Positions 1-6,627 of a DNA stretch of 6,715 nt are shown here, piece after piece. The position numbers and the translations under genes were made by a program. The stretch covers positions 1 through 6,715 of the forward strand of contig JASLFF010000234.1 in assembly GCA_030150795.1 (NCBI GenBank). The letters run 5' to 3'. A model generated the notes under the pieces. That model was not told the DNA's origin. It saw only the letters and a list, made by a program, of their open reading frames with translations, and searched no databases. The first letter of the stretch is position 1; each line of letters starts with the position of its first letter. This DNA is from Terriglobales bacterium (lineage in GTDB: Bacteria > Acidobacteriota > Terriglobia > Terriglobales > Gp1-AA117).

Positions 1-698
1 TTGTGGTGCCGCAGGAATACGCCGGCAAAGCGGACGACTATGTGAAGAAAGTTTGTGAAGAGATGATTCCGCTCGCCGCCAGGAAGAAACTGGCGAAGTA
101 TGTGGACGTGTTTTGCGATCGGGGAGCGTTCACGCAGGAACAGTCGGAGAAAGTTCTGGCAGCAGCTCGCAAAAATGGCTTGGGGACGCGCGCACATGTC
201 TGCCAGTTCACGCCTGCGAAACTGAGGCCGCTGCTGGAGTATCAGCCTGCGTCGTTTGATCATATGGATTGCGTCCAGTCGGAAGATATTTCTCTGCTGG
301 CACGTGGAGAGACGGTGGCGGTCCTGCTGCCGGGAGCAAATTACTTTCTTGGACACAAGGAATATACCGATGCGCGACGGCTGATTGATGCCGGAACGCC
401 GCTGGCGCTGGCTACCGACTACAACCCCGGGACTTCACCCACCCCGAGCATGCCATTTGTTATTTCACTGGCATGTACGCATTTGAAGATGACGCCCTCA
501 GAGGCGATTGCTGCCTCGACGATCAATGCCGCTTGCGCCCTGCGGCTGCAAGAGAGAAAAGGCAGCCTGGAAGCGGGCAAAGATGCGGACATGGCGGTTT
601 TTGATGTGAAGGATTACAGGGAAATAGCTTATTGGTTTGCCTGGGACCGCTGTGCTGAAATGGTGGTAGCGGGGAGAGTGGTGGAAAAAAACGCGTAA
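1..698 (+). CDS. hutI: Imidazolonepropionase (HutI), 3' part only
   Basis: This is the C-terminal ~231 residues of imidazolonepropionase; the 5' part lies before the window (the family is usually about 400-420 aa). The enzyme is a cytoplasmic amidohydrolase that opens 4-imidazolone-5-propanoate to N-formimino-L-glutamate, the third step of histidine degradation. Counting from the GTG at 3, visible family features are the VPQEY segment at 2-6, the FCDRGAFT strand near 37-44, a metal-ligand His in RAHVCQF (His65), the DH pair with the catalytic-type His87, the VAVLLPGANYFLG segment at 105-117, the metal-ligand Asp139 in ATDYNPGTSPT, and a C-terminal GSLEAGKDADMAVFD strand typical of amidohydrolases. 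The loop HVCQF differs from the HADEF or HADQ form usual in this family, and the usual PYHFG near the C-terminus reads AYWFAW, so this is a divergent clade. The GTG at 3 is not the true start. The TAA stop overlaps an ATG at 698 by one base. Other hut genes may lie upstream, out of view. Confidence 0.93.
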   Translation, partial: VVPQEYAGKADDYVKKVCEEMIPLAARKKLAKYVDVFCDRGAFTQEQSEKVLAAARKNGLGTRAHVCQFTPAKLRPLLEYQPASFDHMDCVQSEDISLLARGETVAVLLPGANYFLGHKEYTDARRLIDAGTPLALATDYNPGTSPTPSMPFVISLACTHLKMTPSEAIAASTINAACALRLQERKGSLEAGKDADMAVFDVKDYREIAYWFAWDRCAEMVVAGRVVEKNA

Positions 699-762
699 TG
701 ACTTCTCGGGGCTTCGATGGATGGAAGAGCAGATGGATATTCGTGAGAACTCCTTGTAGCTC

Positions 763-860
763 TATGGCAAGGGATACGACCTCGGGGTCTTTCGACTTTA
801 CCTCGCGCCTTTGGAGTTCAGTGCTGCTCAGGATGACAGGGTTAGGTGGTATGGCAAGGG
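763..860. repeat. 11-bp direct repeats bracketing a 76-bp segment
   Basis: The 11-mer TATGGCAAGGG occurs at 763-773 and again, perfectly, at 850-860, both in the same reading frame (each encodes Met-Ala-Arg). The 76 bp between them contain the repeat-like signature described separately. By a rough count, an 11-base match is unlikely by chance in about 150 bp (well under 1%). One reading is that a short non-autonomous element inserted at the capA start and duplicated the target. The other is coincidence or slippage. No terminal inverted repeats are evident. Confidence 0.5.
781..840. repeat. Dispersed intergenic repeat-like segment (TTCGACT...GCTCAGGATGACAG)
   Basis: The segment reads CTCGGGGTCTTTCGACTT, then a variable middle, then GCTGCTCAGGATGACAGG. 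The framing TTCGACT...GCTCAGGATGACA resembles a short repeat found many times between genes in Acidobacteriota and some other genomes; that resemblance is from memory and was not searched. A weaker partial copy of its left part (CTCGGGG then CTTCGA) lies at 705-717. It sits between the hutI stop and the likely capA signal peptide. It is open in the capA frame, but its translation does not look like a normal protein N-terminus. Only one full copy is in this window, so repeat status is unproven. Confidence 0.45.
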
Positions 861-2158
861 CCGTTTGTTGCATGATGCTGGCAGCCCCGATGCTGGTTCG
901 AGCGGCAACGCTGAGCGAACAACAACTTTCATCGATGCAAATGACGCAGCAGATGGCGCCGCACCCATCCCAGGGATCCAAGCCAGAAACGAGCGTTGCA
1001 TCTCCCGCGTCTCAGATCTCGCCAACACCGACTCCGCAACCATCGCCCCTGCCCACGTTGCCGCTGGCGATCGCAGATAACGCTTCGCGTGCGCCAAGCC
1101 CGTATGACGAAATTGTAGTCACCGCCGTGGGCGACGTAATGCTGGGCACGACATTTCCTGACGAGTCCACACTGCCGCCGAGTGATGGCGCCGACTTGCT
1201 CACAGAAGTCACGCCGTTTCTGAAGCACGGCGATGTGGTTTACGGGAATCTGGAAGGGCCCATCGTTGATGGAGGTGATTCAGCAAAATGCCACGGAAAG
1301 AAGATAGGGACATGCTTTGCTTTTCGCGTGCCCACGCGGTATGGCAAGTATTTGAAAGATGCGGGATTCACCGCGATGGGATTGGCCAACAATCATGCGA
1401 TGGACTTTGGTCTGGAGGGACGCGCCAGCTCGCGGCAAGTACTGGATACGATGCAGATTGCGCACACCGGCGAAGTGGGTGACATCGCACGATTAACGGT
1501 GAAAGGCAGAAAGATTGCGATCATTGCGTTCGCGACTTATCCGGGAGCTTACAACTTTCTTGATCTGGATGAGTCTCTGCAGGCGATCCGGGCACTGAAA
1601 GCGGAATCCGATCTGGTGATTGTCGGCTTCCATGGCGGGGCGGAAGGCGCGACGCACCAGCACGTGCTGGAAGGCGATGAGACATTTCTGGGCGAAGATC
1701 GAGGCGACCTCCGTCGCTTCACTCATGCGGCAATCGATGCCGGGGCCAATCTGGTGCTGGGATCGGGGCCGCATGTGGTGCGCGCCATGGAAATTTACAA
1801 GGGGAAGCTGATCGCATATTCGTTGGGAAATTTCGCCACATACGGGCCTTTTAACTTGAATGCGGAAAATGGATTGACGCTGGTATTGGAAGCGCACCTG
1901 GCCAGTGATGGAACGTTCCTTCGTGGGCAGACCTATGCTGTGAAGCAGGAGAAACCAGGTGGGCCTAAATTGGATCCTGAGAAGAAGATCCTGCCAGTGT
2001 TGCGTGGACTTTCAAATGCAGATTTCAAGGAGACGGCGATTGTGGTAGGGCCACAGGGTGAGCTATGGTTGCCGGGAACAGACATTCCGGCTTGCAGTGA
2101 TGCCCCGGACCTGCTTGAACAACGGGTTGGCGCGACCATGTGTGGTATCTTGCCTTAA
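851..2158 (+). CDS. Exported CapA/PgsA-family metallophosphatase-like protein
   Basis: A CapA (poly-gamma-glutamate capsule synthesis) family protein with the calcineurin-like metallophosphatase fold. The open frame begins at ATG 698 (486 codons), overlapping the hutI stop. I prefer ATG 851 (435 aa): it is followed by Arg and a hydrophobic stretch ending VRA|A, a plausible signal peptide, and the residues before it come from repeat-like DNA. ATG 833 is also possible. A purine-rich AGGTGG lies just before 851, though very close. In 698-based numbering, a Ser/Pro/Thr-rich linker spans about 87-135. The domain follows with GDVMLG (145-150), GNLEGPI (183-189), LANNHAMDFG (229-238), FHGGAE (311-316), GSGPHVV (355-361) and YSLGNF (374-379), which carry the family's Asp, Asn and His metal-site residues. 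No pgsB/pgsC or capsule genes are nearby, so a role in poly-gamma-glutamate is not supported by context. It may act on another cell-envelope or extracellular substrate. Confidence 0.88.
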   Translation: MARAVCCMMLAAPMLVRAATLSEQQLSSMQMTQQMAPHPSQGSKPETSVASPASQISPTPTPQPSPLPTLPLAIADNASRAPSPYDEIVVTAVGDVMLGTTFPDESTLPPSDGADLLTEVTPFLKHGDVVYGNLEGPIVDGGDSAKCHGKKIGTCFAFRVPTRYGKYLKDAGFTAMGLANNHAMDFGLEGRASSRQVLDTMQIAHTGEVGDIARLTVKGRKIAIIAFATYPGAYNFLDLDESLQAIRALKAESDLVIVGFHGGAEGATHQHVLEGDETFLGEDRGDLRRFTHAAIDAGANLVLGSGPHVVRAMEIYKGKLIAYSLGNFATYGPFNLNAENGLTLVLEAHLASDGTFLRGQTYAVKQEKPGGPKLDPEKKILPVLRGLSNADFKETAIVVGPQGELWLPGTDIPACSDAPDLLEQRVGATMCGILP

Positions 2159-2190
2159 TAGCCCTCATATAAGGACGCTTCTCAGGACCC

Positions 2191-2706
2191 ATGAAATTAA
2201 CCGCTTTATTCGCTTTTTTCTTTATCAGTGGATTGATGGTGTTTGGTGTTGCGCAGAAAGACAGCCTGTCACCAGACTTGAAAGCGGCTGCGCTCAAGGA
2301 TGCTGCATGCACTGCCGCTGGCGATGCGAGCACCGTCAATACCAGCATCGGCGATCCAACGCTTGAGACTCTGCCGATTCTCTCCGCTGGACGCGATGTT
2401 GGGACGATTGTCGAAGTGCAGGGCGCATGCCACTGCCAGAATACAAATTGCGACGCGCTGGTTTATCTCCGGAGCGGAGAAGGGTACAAGCTGGCGCTGC
2501 ACGAAAAATATGCCTCACTTCATCCCATGAAGATCGTCAAACTAGGCATGCCTTCACTTACCGGGCAGTTTGAAATCAACACATTGAAGATGGAAACCAC
2601 TGTCTATGACTGGGACGGCAAAGCCTATAAGCCAAGCCTGTGCGCGACCGTGATTAAAGGAAAGAAAGTACCATCGATTACGCGGCACCCGTGCAAGGCG
2701 CTTTAG
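2191..2706 (+). CDS. Small secreted six-cysteine protein of unknown function
   Basis: I do not recognise a named family. The 171-aa product begins with a clear signal peptide (MKLT, then a Phe/Leu/Val-rich stretch, with likely cleavage after Ala21 in FGVA|QKD), so it is probably periplasmic or extracellular. The mature part has six cysteines: Cys40, then Cys80, Cys82 and Cys87 in a CHCQNTNC cluster, then Cys151 and Cys168. An even number fits disulfides, but the CxCx4C cluster could also bind metal. The stretch after the cluster (ALVYLRSGEGYKLAL) and the later VYDWDGKAYKPS look like beta strands; the latter resembles the xxDGKxYK strand seen in many small secreted bacterial proteins. The start is supported by the signal peptide. 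The Shine-Dalgarno is imperfect, with AGGA 3 nt before the ATG and AAGGA 15 nt before. It lies 32 bp after capA and 57 bp before the aminopeptidase, on the same strand, so co-transcription is likely. Confidence 0.8.
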   Translation: MKLTALFAFFFISGLMVFGVAQKDSLSPDLKAAALKDAACTAAGDASTVNTSIGDPTLETLPILSAGRDVGTIVEVQGACHCQNTNCDALVYLRSGEGYKLALHEKYASLHPMKIVKLGMPSLTGQFEINTLKMETTVYDWDGKAYKPSLCATVIKGKKVPSITRHPCKAL

Positions 2707-2754
2707 TAATGAGCGAGATCGCGTCGATAGCCTGCGGGTTGCAATGCAGTTCTT

Positions 2755-2759
2755 GAGGA
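2755..2759 (+). promoter_or_regulatory. Ribosome binding site of the M1 aminopeptidase gene
   Basis: GAGGA lies 4 nt before the ATG at 2764 in an A-rich context. It supports 2764 as the start, in agreement with the signal peptide that begins there. The same bases overlap the TGA (2754-2756) of a possible 15-codon upstream reading frame. Confidence 0.65.
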
Positions 2760-2763
2760 AAAA

Positions 2764-5448
2764 ATGAAGTTATTGAAAACGTCTGTCTGGATAATTCTTG
2801 TTTTTCTGCCGTTGCTGGCTGGTGCGCAACGGCTGCCTTACGGGTTGAGCGCAAAACACTATGGCCTGACATTTACGCCAGATTTGCAGAAAGCAGTCTT
2901 CAGCGGCGATGAAACGCTCGACGTGGAAGTAAACAAGGCGGCCAGTGATTTCACACTGAACTCTGCCGAACTGGAATTTCAGGAAGCGACGATCATCCAG
3001 GACAACAAGACGCAGCCTGCAAAATGGAACTTTGCCGCGGACAAGGAACAGGTCACGCTTACGATTGCCGATCCGCTGGAACCGGGGCCGGCGACTATCC
3101 ATATTAAGTACACCGGAATTTTGAATGACAAACTGCGCGGATTTTATCTGGCCCGTACGAAAGAGCGGAACTACGCGACTACGCAATTTGAATCGACAGA
3201 CGCGCGCCGCGCTTTTCCTTCTCTGGACGAGCCGGCTTACAAGGCGACATTCGACATCACGCTGATTGCGAACAAAGGCGATACCGCAATTTCCAACAGC
3301 GCCATAGCATCAGACACGCCTGGGCCGGGAGAAGGAAAACACACGATTAAGTTTGCCACTACGCCAAAGATGTCCACATATCTGGTGGCAATGGCGGTTG
3401 GCGATTTTGAATGCGTTGAGGGCTCGGCCGATAACACTCCTATTCGAGTATGTGGAACGCCGGACAAGAAGCCGCTCAGCGCGGCTTCTCTCCGCTATGC
3501 CACGGAGATCTTGAAGTTTTATAACCAGTATTACGGAATCCCATACCCGTTTGGAAAGCTGGACATTCTGGGCGTCCCCGATTTTGAAGCGGGCGCTATG
3601 GAAAATACGGCGGCGATTTTTTATCGCGAGTCGCTGCTTTTTATCGACGACAAAAATTCTTCTGTAGAGTCGCACCAGGCGGTGTTTGAAGTGCTGGCGC
3701 ATGAGATGGCGCACCAATGGTTCGGCGATCTGGTAACGATGAAATGGTGGGACAACATCTGGCTGAATGAAGGATTTGCCACGTGGATGGCGCTGAAGCC
3801 ATCGCAGGCGTTGCATCCGGAATGGAACGCGAGCCTGGATGCGGTGCAGGCCACCGACACGGCGCTTACGCTTGACGCGCTGGTGAACACACATCCGATC
3901 CGTGCCAAGGCAGAAACGCCTGAGGAAATCAATGAACTCTTTGATCCTATTTCTTATGAAAAGGCCTCCGCGGTGCTGCGTATGGTGGAAGCTTATGTCA
4001 GCCCGGATGTTTTCCGTCGCGGCGTGAACGTGTACCTGCGCCGCTTCCTGTACGGAAATGCCACGGCAGAAGATTTTTGGACCGCGTTGAGCGCGGCGTC
4101 AGGACGTCCTGTAGACAAAATCATGCCGACATTTGTGGACCAGGCAGGCGAACCGCTGTTGACAGTGAGATCGGCGTGCGTGAATCCGCCTGCGCAGAAA
4201 GCACCGCCAGTCCGCAAGGGAAAGCGATCCAGGCGAGGGCCCATCAAGCCGAATCCAATCACGCAAGTCACCGTGTCACAACAGCGTTTCTGGGCTTATC
4301 CTGCCGAGGCCCCAAAGAAAGACCAGATATGGATGGCGCCGCTGTGCGTGAAATCAGGCGCGGCAAAACCGTTTTGCCAGATACTGAGCCAGAAAGAGCA
4401 GACATTGCCGCTTGCCGGATGTTCCCCGTGGGTTTTTGTGAATGGAAGCGCCGCGGGCTATTACCGCACACAATATGAGAAGGCTGATTTACAGAAGCTG
4501 ATTACCGTTGCAGGAACGGAATTGACAACAGCGGAGCGCATTTCACTTTTGCGTGACCAGGCCGCGCTCGTGGGTTCCGGACAGGAAAGCATGGCAACGT
4601 ACCTGGACTTGATTTCGGCCATGAATCAGGACGCGCAACGCGAGGTTGTGGAAAGCTATTTGCCGACGCTGGATTACGTGAACAGCTATCTGCTCGCCGA
4701 AACCGATGCAACATCGTTTCGGGCCTGGGTACGCTCCAACTTTGGGCCGATGATGGCTAAGAGTGGCTGGATACCCGGCCCAAATGAAAGCGCCGATGTA
4801 CACACGTTGCGCAGCAACCTGATTCATATTCTTGGGATGATCGGCGAGGATCCGGATACGATCCGACAGGCCACCACCGTGGCCCAACAATACCTGAAAG
4901 ATCCGAATTCGGTGGACGCCAGCATCGCCAAGGACGTGCTGGGGGTGGCAGCGCGCTTTGGCAATGAAGAGTTATTCCAGCAATATGTAAGCGCGATGGG
5001 ACACATGCGCGCTCCGGAGCAGTTTTACAACGTGGGCGGAGCGCTCGCTGAATTTCGCGATCCTAAGATCGTGGAGAAAGTAATGGAGCTTGCCGTGTCC
5101 GATGAGGTCCGCAATCAGGATGCGGCGGGGCTGATATCCAAGGTGCTGGCCAACTCTGATAATCAGAAGACCGCCTGGGAGTGGGTGAAGGCGCACTGGC
5201 CCGCGGTGGAAAAGAAAATCACTATGTCCAGCGGCCCGGAGATTGTGGGTGCGACGAGAAAATTTTGCAACGCCGAGATGAATGACGATGTTCAGCAATT
5301 CTTTACCGAGCACAAAGTTCCTTCAGCGGAGCGGGCGTTGAAGCAATCGCGCGAAGATATTGAAGGCTGCGTGAAGCGGCGTCCAAGATTGCAAACTGAG
5401 CTGGCGCAATGGTTGCAGCAGCATGGAGGCGCGAGGAGCGGTAATTAG
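2764..5448 (+). CDS. Secreted M1-family zinc aminopeptidase
   Basis: A full-length 894-aa M1 (gluzincin) aminopeptidase of the PepN/ERAP type, which removes N-terminal residues from peptides. A signal peptide (MKLLK, hydrophobic core, LLAGA|Q with likely cleavage after Ala21) places it outside the cytoplasm. Domains in order: an N-terminal beta-saddle (about 25-215, with QFESTDARRAFPSLDEP at 141-157); a thermolysin-like catalytic domain (about 216-455) with GAMEN exopeptidase motif (277-281), zinc site HEMAHQ (His313, Glu314, His317), third ligand Glu336 in NEGFATW, and proton-donor Tyr398 in SYEKASAVLRM; a beta-sandwich (about 460-570, ending in VNGSAAGYYRTQY); and a helical ERAP1_C-like C-terminal domain (about 575-890). 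All catalytic residues are present, so it should be active. The eight cysteines (217, 230, 472, 528, 538, 553, 835, 869) are an even number, compatible with disulfides after export. A basic Pro/Lys/Arg-rich insert at about 473-500 interrupts the start of the beta-sandwich. A likely role is peptide scavenging. Confidence 0.95.
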   Translation: MKLLKTSVWIILVFLPLLAGAQRLPYGLSAKHYGLTFTPDLQKAVFSGDETLDVEVNKAASDFTLNSAELEFQEATIIQDNKTQPAKWNFAADKEQVTLTIADPLEPGPATIHIKYTGILNDKLRGFYLARTKERNYATTQFESTDARRAFPSLDEPAYKATFDITLIANKGDTAISNSAIASDTPGPGEGKHTIKFATTPKMSTYLVAMAVGDFECVEGSADNTPIRVCGTPDKKPLSAASLRYATEILKFYNQYYGIPYPFGKLDILGVPDFEAGAMENTAAIFYRESLLFIDDKNSSVESHQAVFEVLAHEMAHQWFGDLVTMKWWDNIWLNEGFATWMALKPSQALHPEWNASLDAVQATDTALTLDALVNTHPIRAKAETPEEINELFDPISYEKASAVLRMVEAYVSPDVFRRGVNVYLRRFLYGNATAEDFWTALSAASGRPVDKIMPTFVDQAGEPLLTVRSACVNPPAQKAPPVRKGKRSRRGPIKPNPITQVTVSQQRFWAYPAEAPKKDQIWMAPLCVKSGAAKPFCQILSQKEQTLPLAGCSPWVFVNGSAAGYYRTQYEKADLQKLITVAGTELTTAERISLLRDQAALVGSGQESMATYLDLISAMNQDAQREVVESYLPTLDYVNSYLLAETDATSFRAWVRSNFGPMMAKSGWIPGPNESADVHTLRSNLIHILGMIGEDPDTIRQATTVAQQYLKDPNSVDASIAKDVLGVAARFGNEELFQQYVSAMGHMRAPEQFYNVGGALAEFRDPKIVEKVMELAVSDEVRNQDAAGLISKVLANSDNQKTAWEWVKAHWPAVEKKITMSSGPEIVGATRKFCNAEMNDDVQQFFTEHKVPSAERALKQSREDIEGCVKRRPRLQTELAQWLQQHGGARSGN

Positions 5449-5471
5449 TATTTAGTGCTTGGTATTTAGTG
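5448..5471. repeat. Short direct repeat at the convergent gene junction
   Basis: GTATTTAGTG occurs at 5448-5457 and again at 5462-5471, a 14-bp period. The repeat starts on the last base of the aminopeptidase stop and covers the stop codon of the minus-strand gene (5468-5466). No hairpin with a T-run that would make a standard bidirectional terminator is visible here. Confidence 0.6.
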
Positions 5472-5936
5472 GTCTTGCTGCTGACTTTTTTGGCCGGCGA
5501 ACGGAAGATTATATTTGACTAGAACTCCATTCCAGCGCTCGTCTCTTTTTCGAATTAACGATGTATTGCACTGCGGACATGAGATGAGCAGCGCTGTGGG
5601 CGACGTCCAATGCAAGGTAACCCCCGCGCCTGCGGCGTCCTGCTCAACCAGGAACACTTCTCCATCTGTTGCAGAACCAGAAAAAAATCCAGTCTGTAAA
5701 TCTTTTGCGGCAGAACGCAGATTCACATGAGCAAAAAATGGCGCTTCAGCGCCGCAGCGCCGCTCCATCACGCTGGCGGTCCATTGCCGAGACTCGTCTG
5801 TTGATTCCGCCACCACGCGATCAGAGCAGCGCGGACGCGTGTGCAAATAAACAACCGTAAGCACAGCAAACATGACCAGCATGATGCCGCCATAAACAAA
5901 TGATCCGTAAACCATCTTACGCGCGAAAGGGTCCAT
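5466..5936 (-). CDS. Small single-pass membrane protein of unknown function
   Basis: A 156-aa protein that I cannot assign to a named family. One hydrophobic segment at about 10-31 (YGSFVYGGIMLVMFAVLTVVY) follows a short basic N-terminus (FARK), suggesting a membrane anchor with the rest outside the cytoplasm. The later pattern resembles small bacterial proteins with an ESPDGxW...ERxCGA... beta-rich layout: ESTDESRQWTASVMERRCGAEAPF at about 44-67, then EVFLVEQ (93-99), LHWTSPTALLISC (108-120) and WNGVLVKY (135-142) strands. That resemblance is from memory. Cysteines are at 37, 61, 120 and 123. The ATG is only 3 nt after the engB stop, with no clear Shine-Dalgarno, so translation is probably coupled to engB. 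Its stop is 17 bp from the stop of the convergent aminopeptidase gene. The polar tail (GQKSQQQDH) overlaps the short repeat at that junction. Confidence 0.75.
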   Translation of the reverse strand: MDPFARKMVYGSFVYGGIMLVMFAVLTVVYLHTRPRCSDRVVAESTDESRQWTASVMERRCGAEAPFFAHVNLRSAAKDLQTGFFSGSATDGEVFLVEQDAAGAGVTLHWTSPTALLISCPQCNTSLIRKRDERWNGVLVKYNLPFAGQKSQQQDH

Positions 5937-5939
5937 GGA

Positions 5940-6548
5940 TTAGTGGGCCGCCGCATGGTTGATTCGCGACCTGATTTCGCGCCAGAGTTCGGTGCGTCCA
6001 TCACCCGTCTTGGCAGAGTAGGGAAGCAAAGTGTCAATGCCGTGATCGCGGGCCAACGCTGCCAGCGTGCTGCGAAGCTTATTGCCGGAAAGCTTATCTG
6101 CCTTAGTGGAGACGACGAGAAAATCGCGTCTTGCGCTACGCAGGAAATCGATAAGATGACGGTCCGGCGGCTGCGCAGGAATGTTGGAATCAATCAAGAC
6201 AATGCACAGCGCCAAGGTCTCACGCTCCTGCAAGTACGGCTCAATGAACTTTGGCCACTCTGCAGAAATCTCTTTTGACAGCTTGGCATAACCGTAACCG
6301 GGCAGATCCACCAACATGCTTTCCGGATGCGGCTGGTTGGGTTTGGCGTAGAGGCCAAAAAAGTTAATCGTGCGCGTGCGGCCGGGAGTGGAACTGACAT
6401 GCGCAATCTTTTGGCCCAGCAGGGAATTGATCAGGCTAGATTTGCCGACGTTGGAGCGTCCAAGAAAAGCGAACTCCGGCGGACCTTCTGGCGGAAAAGA
6501 TTTAGGATCGGCCGCGGAAGTAAGAAATTTGGCGATGACAGGTTTCAT
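5940..6548 (-). CDS. engB: Ribosome biogenesis GTP-binding protein EngB (YihA/YsxC)
   Basis: A 202-aa cytoplasmic GTPase of the TrmE-Era-EngA-YihA group. In many bacteria the family is essential and helps assemble the large ribosomal subunit. The GTPase motifs are complete and in order: G1 GRSNVGKS (30-37), the RTRTINFF segment (57-64) with the G2 threonine, G3 DLPG in DLPGYGYAKLS (81-91), G4 TKAD (148-151) and G5 SAK (178-180). Length matches the family (about 195-210 aa). The start at ATG 6548 gives the usual short N-terminal strand before PEFAFLGRSNVGKS, although no strong Shine-Dalgarno precedes it. The segment after the fourth strand reads LIDSNIPAQPPDRHLIDFL rather than the common DSRHGP form; this is modest divergence and not a sign of loss of function. 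The small membrane protein gene follows after 3 nt, so the two are probably one transcription unit. Confidence 0.96.
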   Translation of the reverse strand: MKPVIAKFLTSAADPKSFPPEGPPEFAFLGRSNVGKSSLINSLLGQKIAHVSSTPGRTRTINFFGLYAKPNQPHPESMLVDLPGYGYAKLSKEISAEWPKFIEPYLQERETLALCIVLIDSNIPAQPPDRHLIDFLRSARRDFLVVSTKADKLSGNKLRSTLAALARDHGIDTLLPYSAKTGDGRTELWREIRSRINHAAAH

Positions 6549-6627
6549 TCGGTAACAACCAGTTTAGCGGAAGCCGGATTTCGCCGCCGCTCGGATGCAG
6601 TCAGTAGCGTTTGGGTGGTTTTGAATC

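Noticed and set aside
698..850. N-terminal extension of CapA as a real domain
   Set aside because: The 51 residues before ATG 851 include repeat-derived sequence and would displace the signal peptide, so I treat them as probably untranslated while noting the alternative start.
523..981. 152-codon minus-strand open frame across the hutI-capA junction
   Set aside because: It overlaps the end of hutI and the capA signal peptide on the opposite strand, runs through the repeat-like segment, and its translation is low-complexity with no domain. It is best explained as a shadow frame.
1493..1897. 134-codon minus-strand open frame inside capA
   Set aside because: It is antisense to conserved CapA motifs, with no domain or plausible start signal.
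851..2158. Poly-gamma-glutamate capsule locus
   Set aside because: Only a CapA-fold protein is present. No pgsB/capB ligase, pgsC/capC or capD genes appear in the window, and CapA-like proteins are widespread without capsules.
3310..3894. 194-codon minus-strand open frame inside the aminopeptidase gene
   Set aside because: It lies wholly opposite the catalytic domain of the M1 enzyme. The translation is Arg/His-rich without a recognisable motif, as expected for the antisense of a GC-rich gene.
4077..4478. 133-codon plus-strand open frame within the aminopeptidase gene
   Set aside because: It is an out-of-frame shadow of a continuous, well-matched M1 protein; there is no frameshift in the real gene to explain.
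5489..5505. T-run followed by GGCCGGC as a terminator
   Set aside because: The T-run is within the 3' end of the minus-strand gene. GGCCGGC is too short to form a stable stem, and the order does not fit a standard terminator on either strand.
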